A stretch of 64,000 bases of DNA from Sphingomonas changbaiensis NBRC 104936. GTDB taxonomy: Bacteria > Pseudomonadota > Alphaproteobacteria > Sphingomonadales > Sphingomonadaceae. Each line of letters starts with the position of its first letter. Position 1 is the stretch's first letter. The translations under genes were made by a program, and so were the position numbers. This document shows, piece by piece, positions 44,253 through 51,709 of the stretch. The stretch is from positions 1-64,000 of the forward strand of contig NZ_BBWU01000028.1 of NCBI RefSeq assembly GCF_000974765.1. The letters are read 5' to 3'. A model generated the notes under the pieces. That model saw nothing but the letters and a program-made list of their open reading frames with translations. It ran no database searches and was not told the origin of the DNA.

Positions 44253-46211
44253 GTGAAGCGACTCCGGCCCCTGCCCTCCGATACGTCGATCCCGCACAGC
44301 TTTGTGCGGACGCTGGCGACGACGATCCTGCTTGCGTCCGTGCTGCCGCTCGGATTGCTTTCCCTGGTGGCGCTCAGAGGGCTGTCGCTGGGGTGGCCGT
44401 TGCTGATGCTGCTGGTCGCGACGATCGCGTTCGACGCGATCCTGATCGCGCGCTGCCTCGCCAATGTCCGCGCGCTGGCAAGCGGCACCCATGTGTCGCG
44501 CGTGCTCGCCGACGCGGTCAACGGCCCGCGGGTCAAGCTGATCGATCACGAATATAGCGATGCCGACTGGTCGTGGCAGATCGACACCGCCAAGAACCTC
44601 ACCGGCGTGTCGCCGCGCCTGGCGCTCGCGCTGGGCGACGAAGCGGGCGCGCTTGAGGGCCGTTCCTTCCTGCAGATCCTGGCCGGCGAAACCTGGGAGA
44701 CCGGCAATTTCCCGGCCGCGCTCCGCACGGTGGCCGACAAAATCAAATATCGCGAAGCCTTCAAGGACCTGATCCTGCCCGTCAGCATCCGTGGCGAGAC
44801 GCTGTGGTGGGAGCTGACCGGCGCACCGGAACAAGACGAGCGCGGCGGCTTCATCGGCTTTCGCGGCACCGGCACCGACGTGACCGCCGAGCGGCATTCG
44901 GCCGACAAGATCAACCGCATGGCGCGCTATGACACGCTGACCGGACTGCCGAACCGGCTGCACGTCTCCGAAGTCGTCGCCGAGGCGCTGGCCCATGCCG
45001 AACAATGGCGCAGCCGGTGCGGGCTGATGATCGTCGGCCTCGACCGCTTCAAGAACGTCAACGACACGCTCGGCCACGCGGTGGGCGACATCCTTCTGGG
45101 CCGCGCCGCCGAGCGGCTTCAGGCGATGCTGGGCCCGAACGATCTGTGCGGCCGGCTGGGCGGCGACGAATTCGGCATCGTCTTCAACGACGGATCCGAC
45201 CAGGCCCGGCTCGAAAAGCTGGCGCAGCGCATGATCGACGAGCTGTCGCTGCCCTACGACATCGATCAGCACAGCCTTTATGTAGGCGCCAGCGTCGGCC
45301 TCGCGATCGGCCCGCGCGACGGCGCCACGGCGGAACTGCTGATCCGCTCGGCCAATCTGGCGCTGTTCCGCGCCAAGGATCTCGGCGGCGGCACCTTCCA
45401 GGCCTATGAGCCGCAGCTGCACGTCGACGCCGATGAACGGCGCGTGATGGAAATCGCGCTTCGCCGTGCCCTCGCCAACGGAGAGCTGCACCTCAATTAC
45501 CAGCCAGTCGTCACCGGCGAGACGGGCGCGATCGAGGGGTTCGAGGCGCTGCTGCGCTGGACCAATCCGCAGCTTGGCAATGTTTCCCCCGCCAAGTTCA
45601 TCCCGCTTGCCGAGCAGGCCCGGCTGATCGGCCCGATCGGCGAATGGGTGCTGCGCACCGCGTGCCAGGAAGCAACCCGCTGGCCATCGACGGTGCGGGT
45701 CGCCGTCAACGTGTCGTTCGAGCAGCTTCACAATCGCAACTTCGCGAAGCTGGTCGCCGCCGTGCTGCAGGAAACCGGGCTGCCGGCCAGCCGCCTCGAG
45801 CTCGAAGTGACCGAAAGCGTGTTCATGAACGAAGCGCCGCACGCTGTCGCCGTGCTGCGGGAGCTGCTCGCGCTCGGCATCAAGCTGTCGCTCGACGATT
45901 TCGGCACCGGCTATTCGTCGCTCGGCTATCTAAGCCGCACCAAATTCTCGACGATCAAGATCGACCGCAGCTTCGTCCAGGGCGCGGCCAGCAACACGCC
46001 GGAGAACGTCGCGATCATCCGCGCCGTGGTCGCGCTCGCCGACAGCCTCGGCATGTCGACGACGGCCGAAGGCGTCGAGACCGACGACGAGCTCGCGATG
46101 ATCCGCCAGCTCGGCTGCCGCAAGGTCCAAGGCTATCTGTTCGGCCGCCCGATGAGCGCCGCCGACGCCCGCGCACTGTTCTCCGGCAATGCGCGGAGCG
46201 CGGCGGCCTGA
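44253..46211 (+). CDS. GGDEF-EAL bifunctional c-di-GMP enzyme
   Basis: The 652-residue protein has two N-terminal membrane helices (about 20-65), a PAS-like sensor, a GGDEF domain with the intact GGDEF motif (303-307) and an EAL domain with EAL (431-433) and DDFGTGYSSLGYL. Both catalytic motifs look complete, so it may make and degrade c-di-GMP. The start is GTG 44253. It follows the acyl-AMP ligase by 47 bases. The PilZ protein at 33058 is a possible effector. Confidence 0.93.
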   Translation: MKRLRPLPSDTSIPHSFVRTLATTILLASVLPLGLLSLVALRGLSLGWPLLMLLVATIAFDAILIARCLANVRALASGTHVSRVLADAVNGPRVKLIDHEYSDADWSWQIDTAKNLTGVSPRLALALGDEAGALEGRSFLQILAGETWETGNFPAALRTVADKIKYREAFKDLILPVSIRGETLWWELTGAPEQDERGGFIGFRGTGTDVTAERHSADKINRMARYDTLTGLPNRLHVSEVVAEALAHAEQWRSRCGLMIVGLDRFKNVNDTLGHAVGDILLGRAAERLQAMLGPNDLCGRLGGDEFGIVFNDGSDQARLEKLAQRMIDELSLPYDIDQHSLYVGASVGLAIGPRDGATAELLIRSANLALFRAKDLGGGTFQAYEPQLHVDADERRVMEIALRRALANGELHLNYQPVVTGETGAIEGFEALLRWTNPQLGNVSPAKFIPLAEQARLIGPIGEWVLRTACQEATRWPSTVRVAVNVSFEQLHNRNFAKLVAAVLQETGLPASRLELEVTESVFMNEAPHAVAVLRELLALGIKLSLDDFGTGYSSLGYLSRTKFSTIKIDRSFVQGAASNTPENVAIIRAVVALADSLGMSTTAEGVETDDELAMIRQLGCRKVQGYLFGRPMSAADARALFSGNARSAAA

Positions 46212-46292
46212 GCATTTGATCCGTTTTGACGCCAATGCGGCTTTACTGAATCGCGCATTTGGGTGACCCTCCTCTTTGAAGGGGGAATCATC

Positions 46293-47324
46293 ATGAAGCG
46301 ATTCTGCGCCTTGCGTCGGGGGACGTGTGCCGCCGCCATTTTGGTCACATCTACATCGGCGTTCGCTCAGGCAGCCAATCCTCTGGACACTGCAGCACTG
46401 CGATTCCTGAACGTCCAGATCCACCACAGCGCAGGCCGCTCCTGCGGACAGGCCTCGGATTTCGCCGACCGTTATGTTCGACTGAAGCTGGTGCCTGCCG
46501 ACGACACATTCGACCCACAAGGCCGGCAAATGGGGTCGCGCTGGCTGGTCTGGAGGGCCCTGATCGCGAAGAAGGCATCGCGGGTCGCCCTTGCGCGAGT
46601 GAGCATCAGTAAACCGGAGCTGTCGAGCACGGCCACGCTGGCGAATGTTTCCTGGAATAGCGGCAGAAAGGGCGAGGACGCGCGTTCGGACCTGGAAGTC
46701 GAACACTTTCTCACACCATTCTTTCGAGTCGACCCCCAGACCGTCATCAAAGTGACTTTCGATGTTACGGGATCGTCGGGCATCGAGGCTTCGTTCGCGG
46801 GAGACGCGCTTTCGATCGTCAACCAAGCCGTCAAAACGTCGGTTGCACCAAGTGACCTGGTGACGCCTGAAAATCTGCCCCAGCTTCAAAGGGGCGCCGC
46901 CGCCATCGATCGAGCGGTTTCGCAATTCTTCAATCAAAGGGTCGGCGAGTCCGTTACTCGGACACTGTCATTGGGCGACGGTGAGGTTACGGCAGCCGTC
47001 AGTCTTCCCTACGACTGGAGCGTTTTCAAGAAAAAGGATTTCAGGATAGGCAGCTGGCGCCTTGTCGTGGATGGCCCGCGCCCCTCCATCTTCAGCGCGG
47101 TTTCACTGGAGCGACCATCAAGATGCGGCATTTCAACGTATGAGCTCAATAGCATCTACAAGTCGATCGCGCCGGAGCAGATCAACAATTTCAAGGTCCG
47201 CGATACGGAGACACTGGAAGAGCATTTGTCCGGAATGGAGAGAGTCGATTCGATTTTGACGCAAATCCAGGTGACCGTCGCTGCTTACCCCAACCCGTTT
47301 ATCCCCTTGACGCAGGTAGTATGA
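46293..47324 (+). pseudogene. 5' part of exported-protein gene interrupted by IS1595 element
   Basis: ATG 46293 follows GGGGGAA and begins a signal peptide (MKRFCALRRGTCAAAILV...SAFAQA). The mature protein has two Cys pairs, many polar beta-like stretches and the late ISTYELNSIYKSIAPEQINNF segment. No family is recognised. The natural frame is intact up to 47293. There the IS1595-family element is inserted, adding about ten element-encoded codons and a stop at 47324. The missing 3' part is at 50138-50384. Joining both through the TACCCCAA target gives one 415-codon frame (codons 1-333 from the 5' part, then codon 334 across the junction and 335-415 from the 3' part). Confidence 0.8.
47286..47293. 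repeat. Left copy of the 8-bp target-site duplication (TACCCCAA)
   Basis: TACCCCAA at 47286-47293 matches TACCCCAA at 50130-50137. Both copies directly flank the element ends. An 8-bp duplication is typical of IS1595-family transposition. Confidence 0.85.
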
Positions 47325-47360
47325 TCTAGCACCTTCCTCCCGTTCAAACGGGGGGAAGTC

Positions 47361-47573
47361 ATGCCGAAACTACCGAAGCGCCTGCCTTACGAGTTCATCA
47401 TCGCCGCTGGGCTGTTGCTGGGGAGCTGTTCAGAAGGCGCCGCGCGCATGTTCACGCGCGATGAAATAGTGGACATCGCCGACGATTCCATTGACGCAAG
47501 TGGCGTGAACCAGCGCATGGACCAGCTACAATCCCGGATTGAGGCGATCGAGCAGAAGCTGAACATGGAATAG
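47361..47573 (+). CDS. Small lipoprotein-like protein (IS passenger)
   Basis: The 70-residue product starts at ATG 47361 behind GGGGGGAAG. A basic start MPKLPKRLPYE precedes a short hydrophobic stretch FIIAAGLLLGSC that resembles a lipobox ending in Cys23. The rest has a helical C-terminus, NQRMDQLQSRIEAIEQKLN, likely a coiled coil. It lies inside the element, before an AT-rich palindrome. No family recognised; could be a spurious frame. Confidence 0.5.
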   Translation: MPKLPKRLPYEFIIAAGLLLGSCSEGAARMFTRDEIVDIADDSIDASGVNQRMDQLQSRIEAIEQKLNME

Positions 47574-47614
47574 AGCAATTGAGATATAAGGATATCTTTA
47601 TATCGTAAATTGCT
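47574..47614. terminator. AT-rich perfect palindrome inside the IS element
   Basis: AGCAATT/AATTGCT outer arms and GATATAA/TTATATC inner arms enclose a GATATC-centred core. The stretch is strikingly AT-rich against its neighbours. It may end the small upstream gene's transcript or serve as an operator for the passenger pair at 47663. A TATATT box (about 47639-47644) follows. Confidence 0.5.
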
Positions 47615-47662
47615 GGATTCCCCTCGCTAGCGTAATGGTATATTCAACATGCGGGGGCCACG

Positions 47663-48466
47663 TTGAGCATGGTGACGCTGCAGCCAGATCAGATCGAGCT
47701 TAAGATTCATGGCCTCACGACCGAGGATCATGGGCGCGTCCCTGCGCGGGTTTTTGCCAACAAACTGAAGCAGCTAGTCTCTGCGCTTGAAGCCGCCGAC
47801 AAGATCGCGAACGGCGAGATTAAGCATGCCTATGTGCTGGCGAATATGCACATGTCCGAGCCAACGGCTATCCTGAAGGAAATGCCGCTGACCGAAATGG
47901 ACGTGCAGCAAAGGCTATCTGCGGTCCCAGTCTTTCACGACGCCGTGGAAGGCATCAAGGCGCGCGACGGCCGCGTCCAACGCCTTGCCACGGTGGTGAA
48001 GCATGTCAGCCTTCTGACCAGTGGCACGGCGGACAAGTTCGGCTTTGCCGAAGTGCGGACAGGCGACGACAATGTTGTCCGTATCGACGATTTTCTCCGG
48101 AAGCGCGCACAGGCCGCCCGCAAAGTCGCTGGTGAGCAATACTTCGACGGTGTTGTTTTCGGCACGTTCGACGGGCTGCTTGATTACGTGGATATCCGCG
48201 GTTCGCTACCACAGATCAAACTTACTCTGAGTGCTGGCGCCAAGGAAATCGACTGCATTTGCCGCCGTGAGGACATCGACGCGCTCGGCGAGGCTCTGCA
48301 CCGACGCGTCCGGGTCACAGGGCGGGCGATTTATAGCGGAACATCGCCGCTTCCTATGCGGGTCGAAGTAACGCATGTTGAACGGGTGAAGGACGGGGGA
48401 GACTTCTCGCGCTGGCGCGGTTCGTTCCGGCCGTTTGAGATCGAGTCGTGGGAGCACGACGCTTGA
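47663..48466 (+). CDS. Hypothetical protein coupled to PIN-domain gene (IS passenger)
   Basis: The 267-residue protein begins MSMVTLQPDQIELKIHGLTTE and contains ARVFANKLKQLVSALEAADKI, then a basic centre and a beta-rich C-terminus with CICRREDIDALGEALHRRVRVTG. It looks soluble and lacks a recognised catalytic motif. Its stop TGA overlaps the start of the PIN-domain gene (TTGA), so both are translationally coupled. By position it could be an antitoxin-like or regulatory partner, but its size is unusual for an antitoxin. Confidence 0.75.
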   Translation: MSMVTLQPDQIELKIHGLTTEDHGRVPARVFANKLKQLVSALEAADKIANGEIKHAYVLANMHMSEPTAILKEMPLTEMDVQQRLSAVPVFHDAVEGIKARDGRVQRLATVVKHVSLLTSGTADKFGFAEVRTGDDNVVRIDDFLRKRAQAARKVAGEQYFDGVVFGTFDGLLDYVDIRGSLPQIKLTLSAGAKEIDCICRREDIDALGEALHRRVRVTGRAIYSGTSPLPMRVEVTHVERVKDGGDFSRWRGSFRPFEIESWEHDA

Positions 48467-49071
48467 TCGGCAAGAATTTCTTCTGGGATTCCTGCATCTT
48501 TATCCGATATCTCGTCGGGAATTCCGCAGAGGCGTGCTTTCAGGACATCTCTCGTTTCGTTGACGAAGCCCGAGCCGGGAAGCGCACGATCTACTTTTCA
48601 ACCGTCACCTATGCCGAGCTAAGGCAGGAGTTCTTCAAGGGCGGCGAATACGGCAGCATCCGAGACCTGTTCGATGATCTGGGAGCGAGCTTCATTCCCA
48701 TTGAGCCGAATCCCAACATTCTGATCCAGGCGGGGGAGCTGAGGAGCGCCAAGTCCACCAACCCCGGCGATCCAAATCCGCCGGCGCAGCGCGCCATCGC
48801 TACTCCGGATGCGATCCTTCTCGTGAGCACGTTGTGGGTTCGGGACGTCTTGAACGTTCCCGACATCCTGTTTCACACCACCGATGAAGGTAAGGGCAAA
48901 GGCTGGGCCGGCAGATCAGTGCCGATTATCGGCTTCGAGCGTTGGTATCCAGAAGCGACGCGAACGCCTATGGTGAGCCGCGTTTGTTCGCTGCGCCGGG
49001 AACAGCCGCAACACCCGGAGCCTACTCTCGAAGGAATCGTCGTTCATGGCCGCTTTCCTCAGCCTCAGTGA
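48463..49071 (+). CDS. PIN-like domain protein (IS passenger)
   Basis: The roughly 202-residue product starts at TTG 48463 with GGGAG eight bases upstream. FFWDSCIFIRYLVG resembles the first PIN strand (Asp in D-S/T-x-F/I), TYAELRQEF supplies a Glu, and ATPDAILLVSTLWV gives the later Asp, the acidic triad of VapC-type ribonucleases. The C-terminal 40 residues are basic and polar. GTG 48448 is an alternative start. A toxin-antitoxin-like pair with the upstream gene, stabilising the element, is a hypothesis. Confidence 0.72.
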   Translation: MIGKNFFWDSCIFIRYLVGNSAEACFQDISRFVDEARAGKRTIYFSTVTYAELRQEFFKGGEYGSIRDLFDDLGASFIPIEPNPNILIQAGELRSAKSTNPGDPNPPAQRAIATPDAILLVSTLWVRDVLNVPDILFHTTDEGKGKGWAGRSVPIIGFERWYPEATRTPMVSRVCSLRREQPQHPEPTLEGIVVHGRFPQPQ

Positions 49072-49240
49072 AGCACTGGAAAAGGGGCGATTGGGGGACT
49101 TCGTTCTCCAAGCCGAGAAGCAGGGCACTGGGCCCGCCGATCGCGCTCAGTTCGAGGCGATGGTGGGGCGCATCACAGCGCCCCAACCAGAAGGTCAAAC
49201 ATCCCGTTCACCCGCGCGCGGTGGTTCGCGCGGAAAGTGA
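49046..49240 (+). CDS. Small hypothetical protein (IS passenger)
   Basis: A 64-residue frame starts at ATG 49046 inside the PIN gene's end and runs 68 bases into the transposase gene's 3' end on the opposite strand. It begins MAAFLSLSEALEKGRLGDFV and ends in a basic SRSPARGGSRGK tail. It has a weak ribosome site. It may be real because the first half has coding-like composition, but evidence is thin. Confidence 0.4.
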   Translation: MAAFLSLSEALEKGRLGDFVLQAEKQGTGPADRAQFEAMVGRITAPQPEGQTSRSPARGGSRGK

Positions 49241-50081
49241 ACTCGCTCAGGTAGCGCTGCATGTGTTTGGCGCTGATCTGGACATGGGTTGAGCGAACCG
49301 ACGCCTTGAACAGCCGCCAGAAGCCTTCGACCGTGTTGACGTGGAAGGTTTCGCCGCTCCGGTAGTCGTAGTGGCTATATTCCTTCCGTCCATGCTTCAC
49401 AGCGCCATGCAGGAAGCCGTCGCCAGTCAGTAAGTTGTAGCTGTAGAGTTCGTCGGTCGAGACGACGGAGCCGGCCTCTACGTTGTCCAGAACCACGTCG
49501 CGCAGCGTGTCCTTCTTCACGTTCGGGATCACGACCGCCTTCATGTTGCCGCCGCGCTCGGCAAGACCCATCACAATAGTCTTGCCCGGTGCGCCACGGC
49601 CGCGCTTGCCGCCAGAACGGCGACCGCCAACATAGGCTTCGTCAAGCTCGACATGGCCCGCCAGCAGCGCGTCAAAGCTCTGCGCCTTCATGGTCAGGTC
49701 GCGGATTTGCTGCCCGATGCGATAGGCCGTTTTGTAGGTGACGCCGAGCTGGCGTTGAAGCTCTTTGCCGCTCACGCCGTGGCGCGTCGTGCAGAACAGA
49801 TACATCGCGTAGAACCACGAAACGAGCGGCGTCCGCGTGTCATGCAGGATCGTGCCGGCGGTCGGGTTCACATGGTGCCCGCAATGCGAGCAAGAATAGG
49901 TGCGGCGGTTCGCCAGCTTGTGGAACGTGGCATCGACGACGCCGCACTTGGGGCACGTGAAGCGCGTGCCACCGAACCGAACCGCCATGATGTGCTCAAG
50001 GCAGGCATCTTCGTTCGGGAAGCGGGCGAAGAATTCGCGGACGCTGAACTCGGGAGAGGCGGAAGGGCTGCGCTTCGTCAT
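49173..50081 (-). CDS. IS1595-family transposase
   Basis: The 302-residue protein has an N-terminal zinc ribbon (CPKCG and CSHCG), then a helix-turn-helix-like HGVSGKELQRQLGVTYKTAYR and the DDE-type core: HVELDEAYVGGRR (first Asp), VVSTDELYSY (second Asp) and FHVNTVEGFWRLFK (Asn/Glu region). These features define the ISXO2-like (IS1595) transposases. It appears intact, so the element may still move. It is encoded 23 bases from the right inverted repeat. Confidence 0.95.
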   Translation of the reverse strand: MTKRSPSASPEFSVREFFARFPNEDACLEHIMAVRFGGTRFTCPKCGVVDATFHKLANRRTYSCSHCGHHVNPTAGTILHDTRTPLVSWFYAMYLFCTTRHGVSGKELQRQLGVTYKTAYRIGQQIRDLTMKAQSFDALLAGHVELDEAYVGGRRSGGKRGRGAPGKTIVMGLAERGGNMKAVVIPNVKKDTLRDVVLDNVEAGSVVSTDELYSYNLLTGDGFLHGAVKHGRKEYSHYDYRSGETFHVNTVEGFWRLFKASVRSTHVQISAKHMQRYLSEFTFRANHRARVNGMFDLLVGAL

Positions 50082-50129
50082 GCCCTCTGACTAGAACATT
50101 CCGATACCTGCGTCAAGGGGATAAACGGG

Positions 50130-50137
50130 TACCCCAA
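50130..50137. repeat. Right copy of the 8-bp target-site duplication
   Basis: TACCCCAA, identical to 47286-47293. Reading through it continues the frame of the interrupted gene into 50138. Confidence 0.85.
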
Positions 50138-50384
50138 AACCCCCTCTGCCGATACGATCCTCGCCAACAAGGCGATCGAAGCCAATATTCAAGCCTTGAA
50201 CGACGTGATCATGGCGGAGGCAGCTCGGCTCGGCTTCAATCGCTCCGATAGCTACGCAATTGCTCAGGCATTTGCCCAGAGCGGACGCGCGAAAGGCACG
50301 CTGAGTGCGGCGCTGAGCCAGAAAGTCCCGTTGCAACTGCAAACCCCGTCGACAACGCCCGCTCCCCCGCCCACCCTGCAATAG
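50138..50384 (+). pseudogene. 3' part of the exported-protein gene split by the IS
   Basis: The frame entering from TACCCCAA reads KTPSADTILANKAIEANIQA, then LNDVIMAEAARLGFNRSDSY and a low-complexity Pro/Thr tail ending TAG 50384. It is in phase with the 46293 gene after removing one duplication plus the element. Alone it could restart at GTG/ATG codons near 50200 but would lack the signal peptide. Confidence 0.8.
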
Positions 50385-50467
50385 ACGGGATCGTTTGGGC
50401 GGTAGCGATCTACGTTCCGATCAAGAGCTTGCGTCGGATATCGGCGGGGGTTAGGGGGCGCGGCGTT

Positions 50468-50543
50468 AGGAGTGTAGCTCAGTTGGTAGAGCATCGGTCT
50501 CCAAAACCGAGGGCCGGGGGTTCGAGTCCCTCCACTCCTGCCA
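50468..50543 (+). tRNA. tRNA-Trp (anticodon CCA)
   Basis: A 76-nt gene with AGGAGTG/CACTCCT acceptor, TAGCTCAGTTGGTAGAGC D-arm, TCGGT-CTCCAAA-ACCGA anticodon arm (anticodon CCA) and GGTTCGAGTCC T-arm, ending in encoded CCA. The tRNA-Trp > secE > nusG order is a standard bacterial arrangement. Confidence 0.97.
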
Positions 50544-50554
50544 TGCCTGGGCGA

Positions 50555-50653
50555 GACGAATAGCGGAGCTATTCGTCGGTGCCCTTCGGGCACGCGAACG
50601 GCCGGCCAGCGCCGCATTGCGGCGACTGACGACGCGGGATTCACTCCCGCGTC
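50555..50653. repeat. Array of four perfect hairpins between tRNA-Trp and secE
   Basis: Four perfect inverted repeats follow each other: GACGAATAG/CTATTCGTC (50555-50577), GTGCCC/GGGCAC (50579-50593), CGCCGC/GCGGCG (50610-50624) and GACGCGGGA/TCCCGCGTC (50631-50653). The last shares loop and arms with the hairpin after nusG. They could be RNA processing or termination structures. There is no coding signal. Confidence 0.65.
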
Positions 50654-50661
50654 GGCCCCCA

Positions 50662-50691
50662 CCGCTTCTCGACTTCGCTTGAAGCGAACGG
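50662..50691. repeat. Half copy of the TTCGAGCGAAG palindromic repeat
   Basis: CCGCTTCTCGACTTCGCTTG then AAGCGAACGG corresponds to one arm of the repeats at 5595 and 8235. It lies upstream of secE. Confidence 0.55.
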
Positions 50692-50828
50692 TGTTGGAGA
50701 CGTTCCGCCTTGCGCCGCTCACGACACGCTTTTATAGCGCCGATCTTCTCACTACATCGGTGACGCTGCCGCCGGCCCCAGGGCCGGACGGGGGCGCTCA
50801 CCCGGAAGACGGACGATACACAGTGGCG

Positions 50829-51026
50829 ATGAAGCTCGGCGATATTCCTCAGTTCGTGCAGCAGGTGCGCGCGGAAACCGCGAAGGTCGTCTGGCCGACC
50901 AGCCGTGAGACGATGATGACCGCACTGATGGTGATCATCATGACGGCGATGCTGGGCATCTTCTTCTTCGGCATCGATTCGCTGTTCAAGGCGATCGTGC
51001 ACACGCTGCTGACGCTGGCCCGCTAA
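50829..51026 (+). CDS. secE: Preprotein translocase subunit SecE
   Basis: SecE is the clamp of the SecYEG channel. The 65-residue product has FVQQVRAETAKVVWPTSRETMMT, the conserved amphipathic helix with the VxWP motif, and one membrane helix (ALMVIIMTAMLGIFFFGIDSLF). This is the short single-span form usual in alphaproteobacteria. ATG 50829 is used; GTG 50823 two codons earlier is equally possible. nusG follows after 19 bases. Confidence 0.95.
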   Translation: MKLGDIPQFVQQVRAETAKVVWPTSRETMMTALMVIIMTAMLGIFFFGIDSLFKAIVHTLLTLAR

Positions 51027-51045
51027 CCTTCAGGAACCGCACCTC

Positions 51046-51585
51046 ATGTCCCGCTGGTATATCATCCACGCCTATTCCGGTTTCGAGAACAAGGTCCGCG
51101 ACGCGATCATGGCCGAGGCGACCCGCATGGGCCTGGAGCGGCTCGTCGAGCATGTCGAGGTGCCGACCGAGACGGTGACCGAGGTCCGCCGCGGCAAGAA
51201 GGTCCAGTCGGAGCGGAAATTCTTCCCCGGCTATGTGCTCGCCAAACTTGAGATGAACGACGACGTTTATCACCTCGTCAAGAACACGCCGAAGGTGACT
51301 GGCTTCCTTGGCACCAACAACAAGCCGCAGCCGATCAGCGAGGCCGAGGCCGCGCGCATTCTGAGCACCAAGGAAGAAGCGGCTGCGTCTGCACCCAAGA
51401 CCCGCGTCAAGGTCGATTACGAGATCGGCGACCAGGTCAAGGTGCTAGACGGCCCGTTCGCGAGCTTCAACGGCGTCGTCGAGGAACTCGATTTCGATCG
51501 CAGCCGCGTCAAGGTCAGCGTCTCGATCTTCGGCCGCGCGACGCCGGTCGAGCTCGAATTCGAGCAGGTCGAGAGCGTCAAGTAA
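51046..51585 (+). CDS. nusG: Transcription termination/antitermination factor NusG
   Basis: NusG binds RNA polymerase, aids processivity and couples it to Rho or ribosomes. The 179-residue protein has the NGN domain (RWYIIHAYSGFENKVRDAI, FFPGYVLAKLEM, VKNTPKVTGFLG) and a KOW domain (IGDQVKVLDGPFASFNGVVEELD) ending VELEFEQVESVK. It is full length and cotranscribed with secE. rplK, usually next, is about 11.5 kb away. Confidence 0.97.
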   Translation: MSRWYIIHAYSGFENKVRDAIMAEATRMGLERLVEHVEVPTETVTEVRRGKKVQSERKFFPGYVLAKLEMNDDVYHLVKNTPKVTGFLGTNNKPQPISEAEAARILSTKEEAAASAPKTRVKVDYEIGDQVKVLDGPFASFNGVVEELDFDRSRVKVSVSIFGRATPVELEFEQVESVK

Positions 51586-51660
51586 GGCGCAGCCGCACGC
51601 GGGCAGCGAAGCTGATCGCGAGACGGCGCACGCCCGGCCGGCCGCGGCCTGCGCGGACCG

Positions 51661-51687
51661 ACGGCGCGGGATTTACTCCCGCGCCGT
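51661..51687. terminator. Strong GC hairpin after nusG
   Basis: ACGGCGCGGGA and TCCCGCGCCGT form an 11-bp perfect stem around TTTAC. It repeats the design of the hairpin at 50631-50653. No T-run follows, so termination may need Rho or the structure may protect RNA ends. Confidence 0.55.
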
Positions 51688-51709
51688 GCTCGCATAGTCC
51701 ACCGCACCG

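Larger units (their letters stand above)
47294..50129 (-). mobile_element. IS1595-family element with passenger genes (2836 bp)
   Basis: Perfect 25-bp terminal inverted repeats lie at 47294-47318 (CCCGTTTATCCCCTTGACGC...) and 50105-50129 (reverse complement). TACCCCAA is duplicated on both sides. A full DDE transposase gene is on the minus strand near the right end. Four plus-strand ORFs between the left end and the transposase are passengers: a small membrane or lipoprotein, a 267-aa unknown, a PIN-domain protein and a 64-aa protein. Insertion split one exported-protein gene. Element size is larger than simple IS1595 copies (about 1 kb), consistent with passenger cargo. Confidence 0.9.

Noticed and set aside
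44232-45842. 536-codon minus-strand open frame
   Set aside because: Antisense to the GGDEF-EAL gene; its His/Gln/Arg-rich composition is typical of shadow frames.
50196-50384. Independent 62-aa gene
   Set aside because: It is in frame with the gene upstream of the IS and better explained as its detached 3' end.
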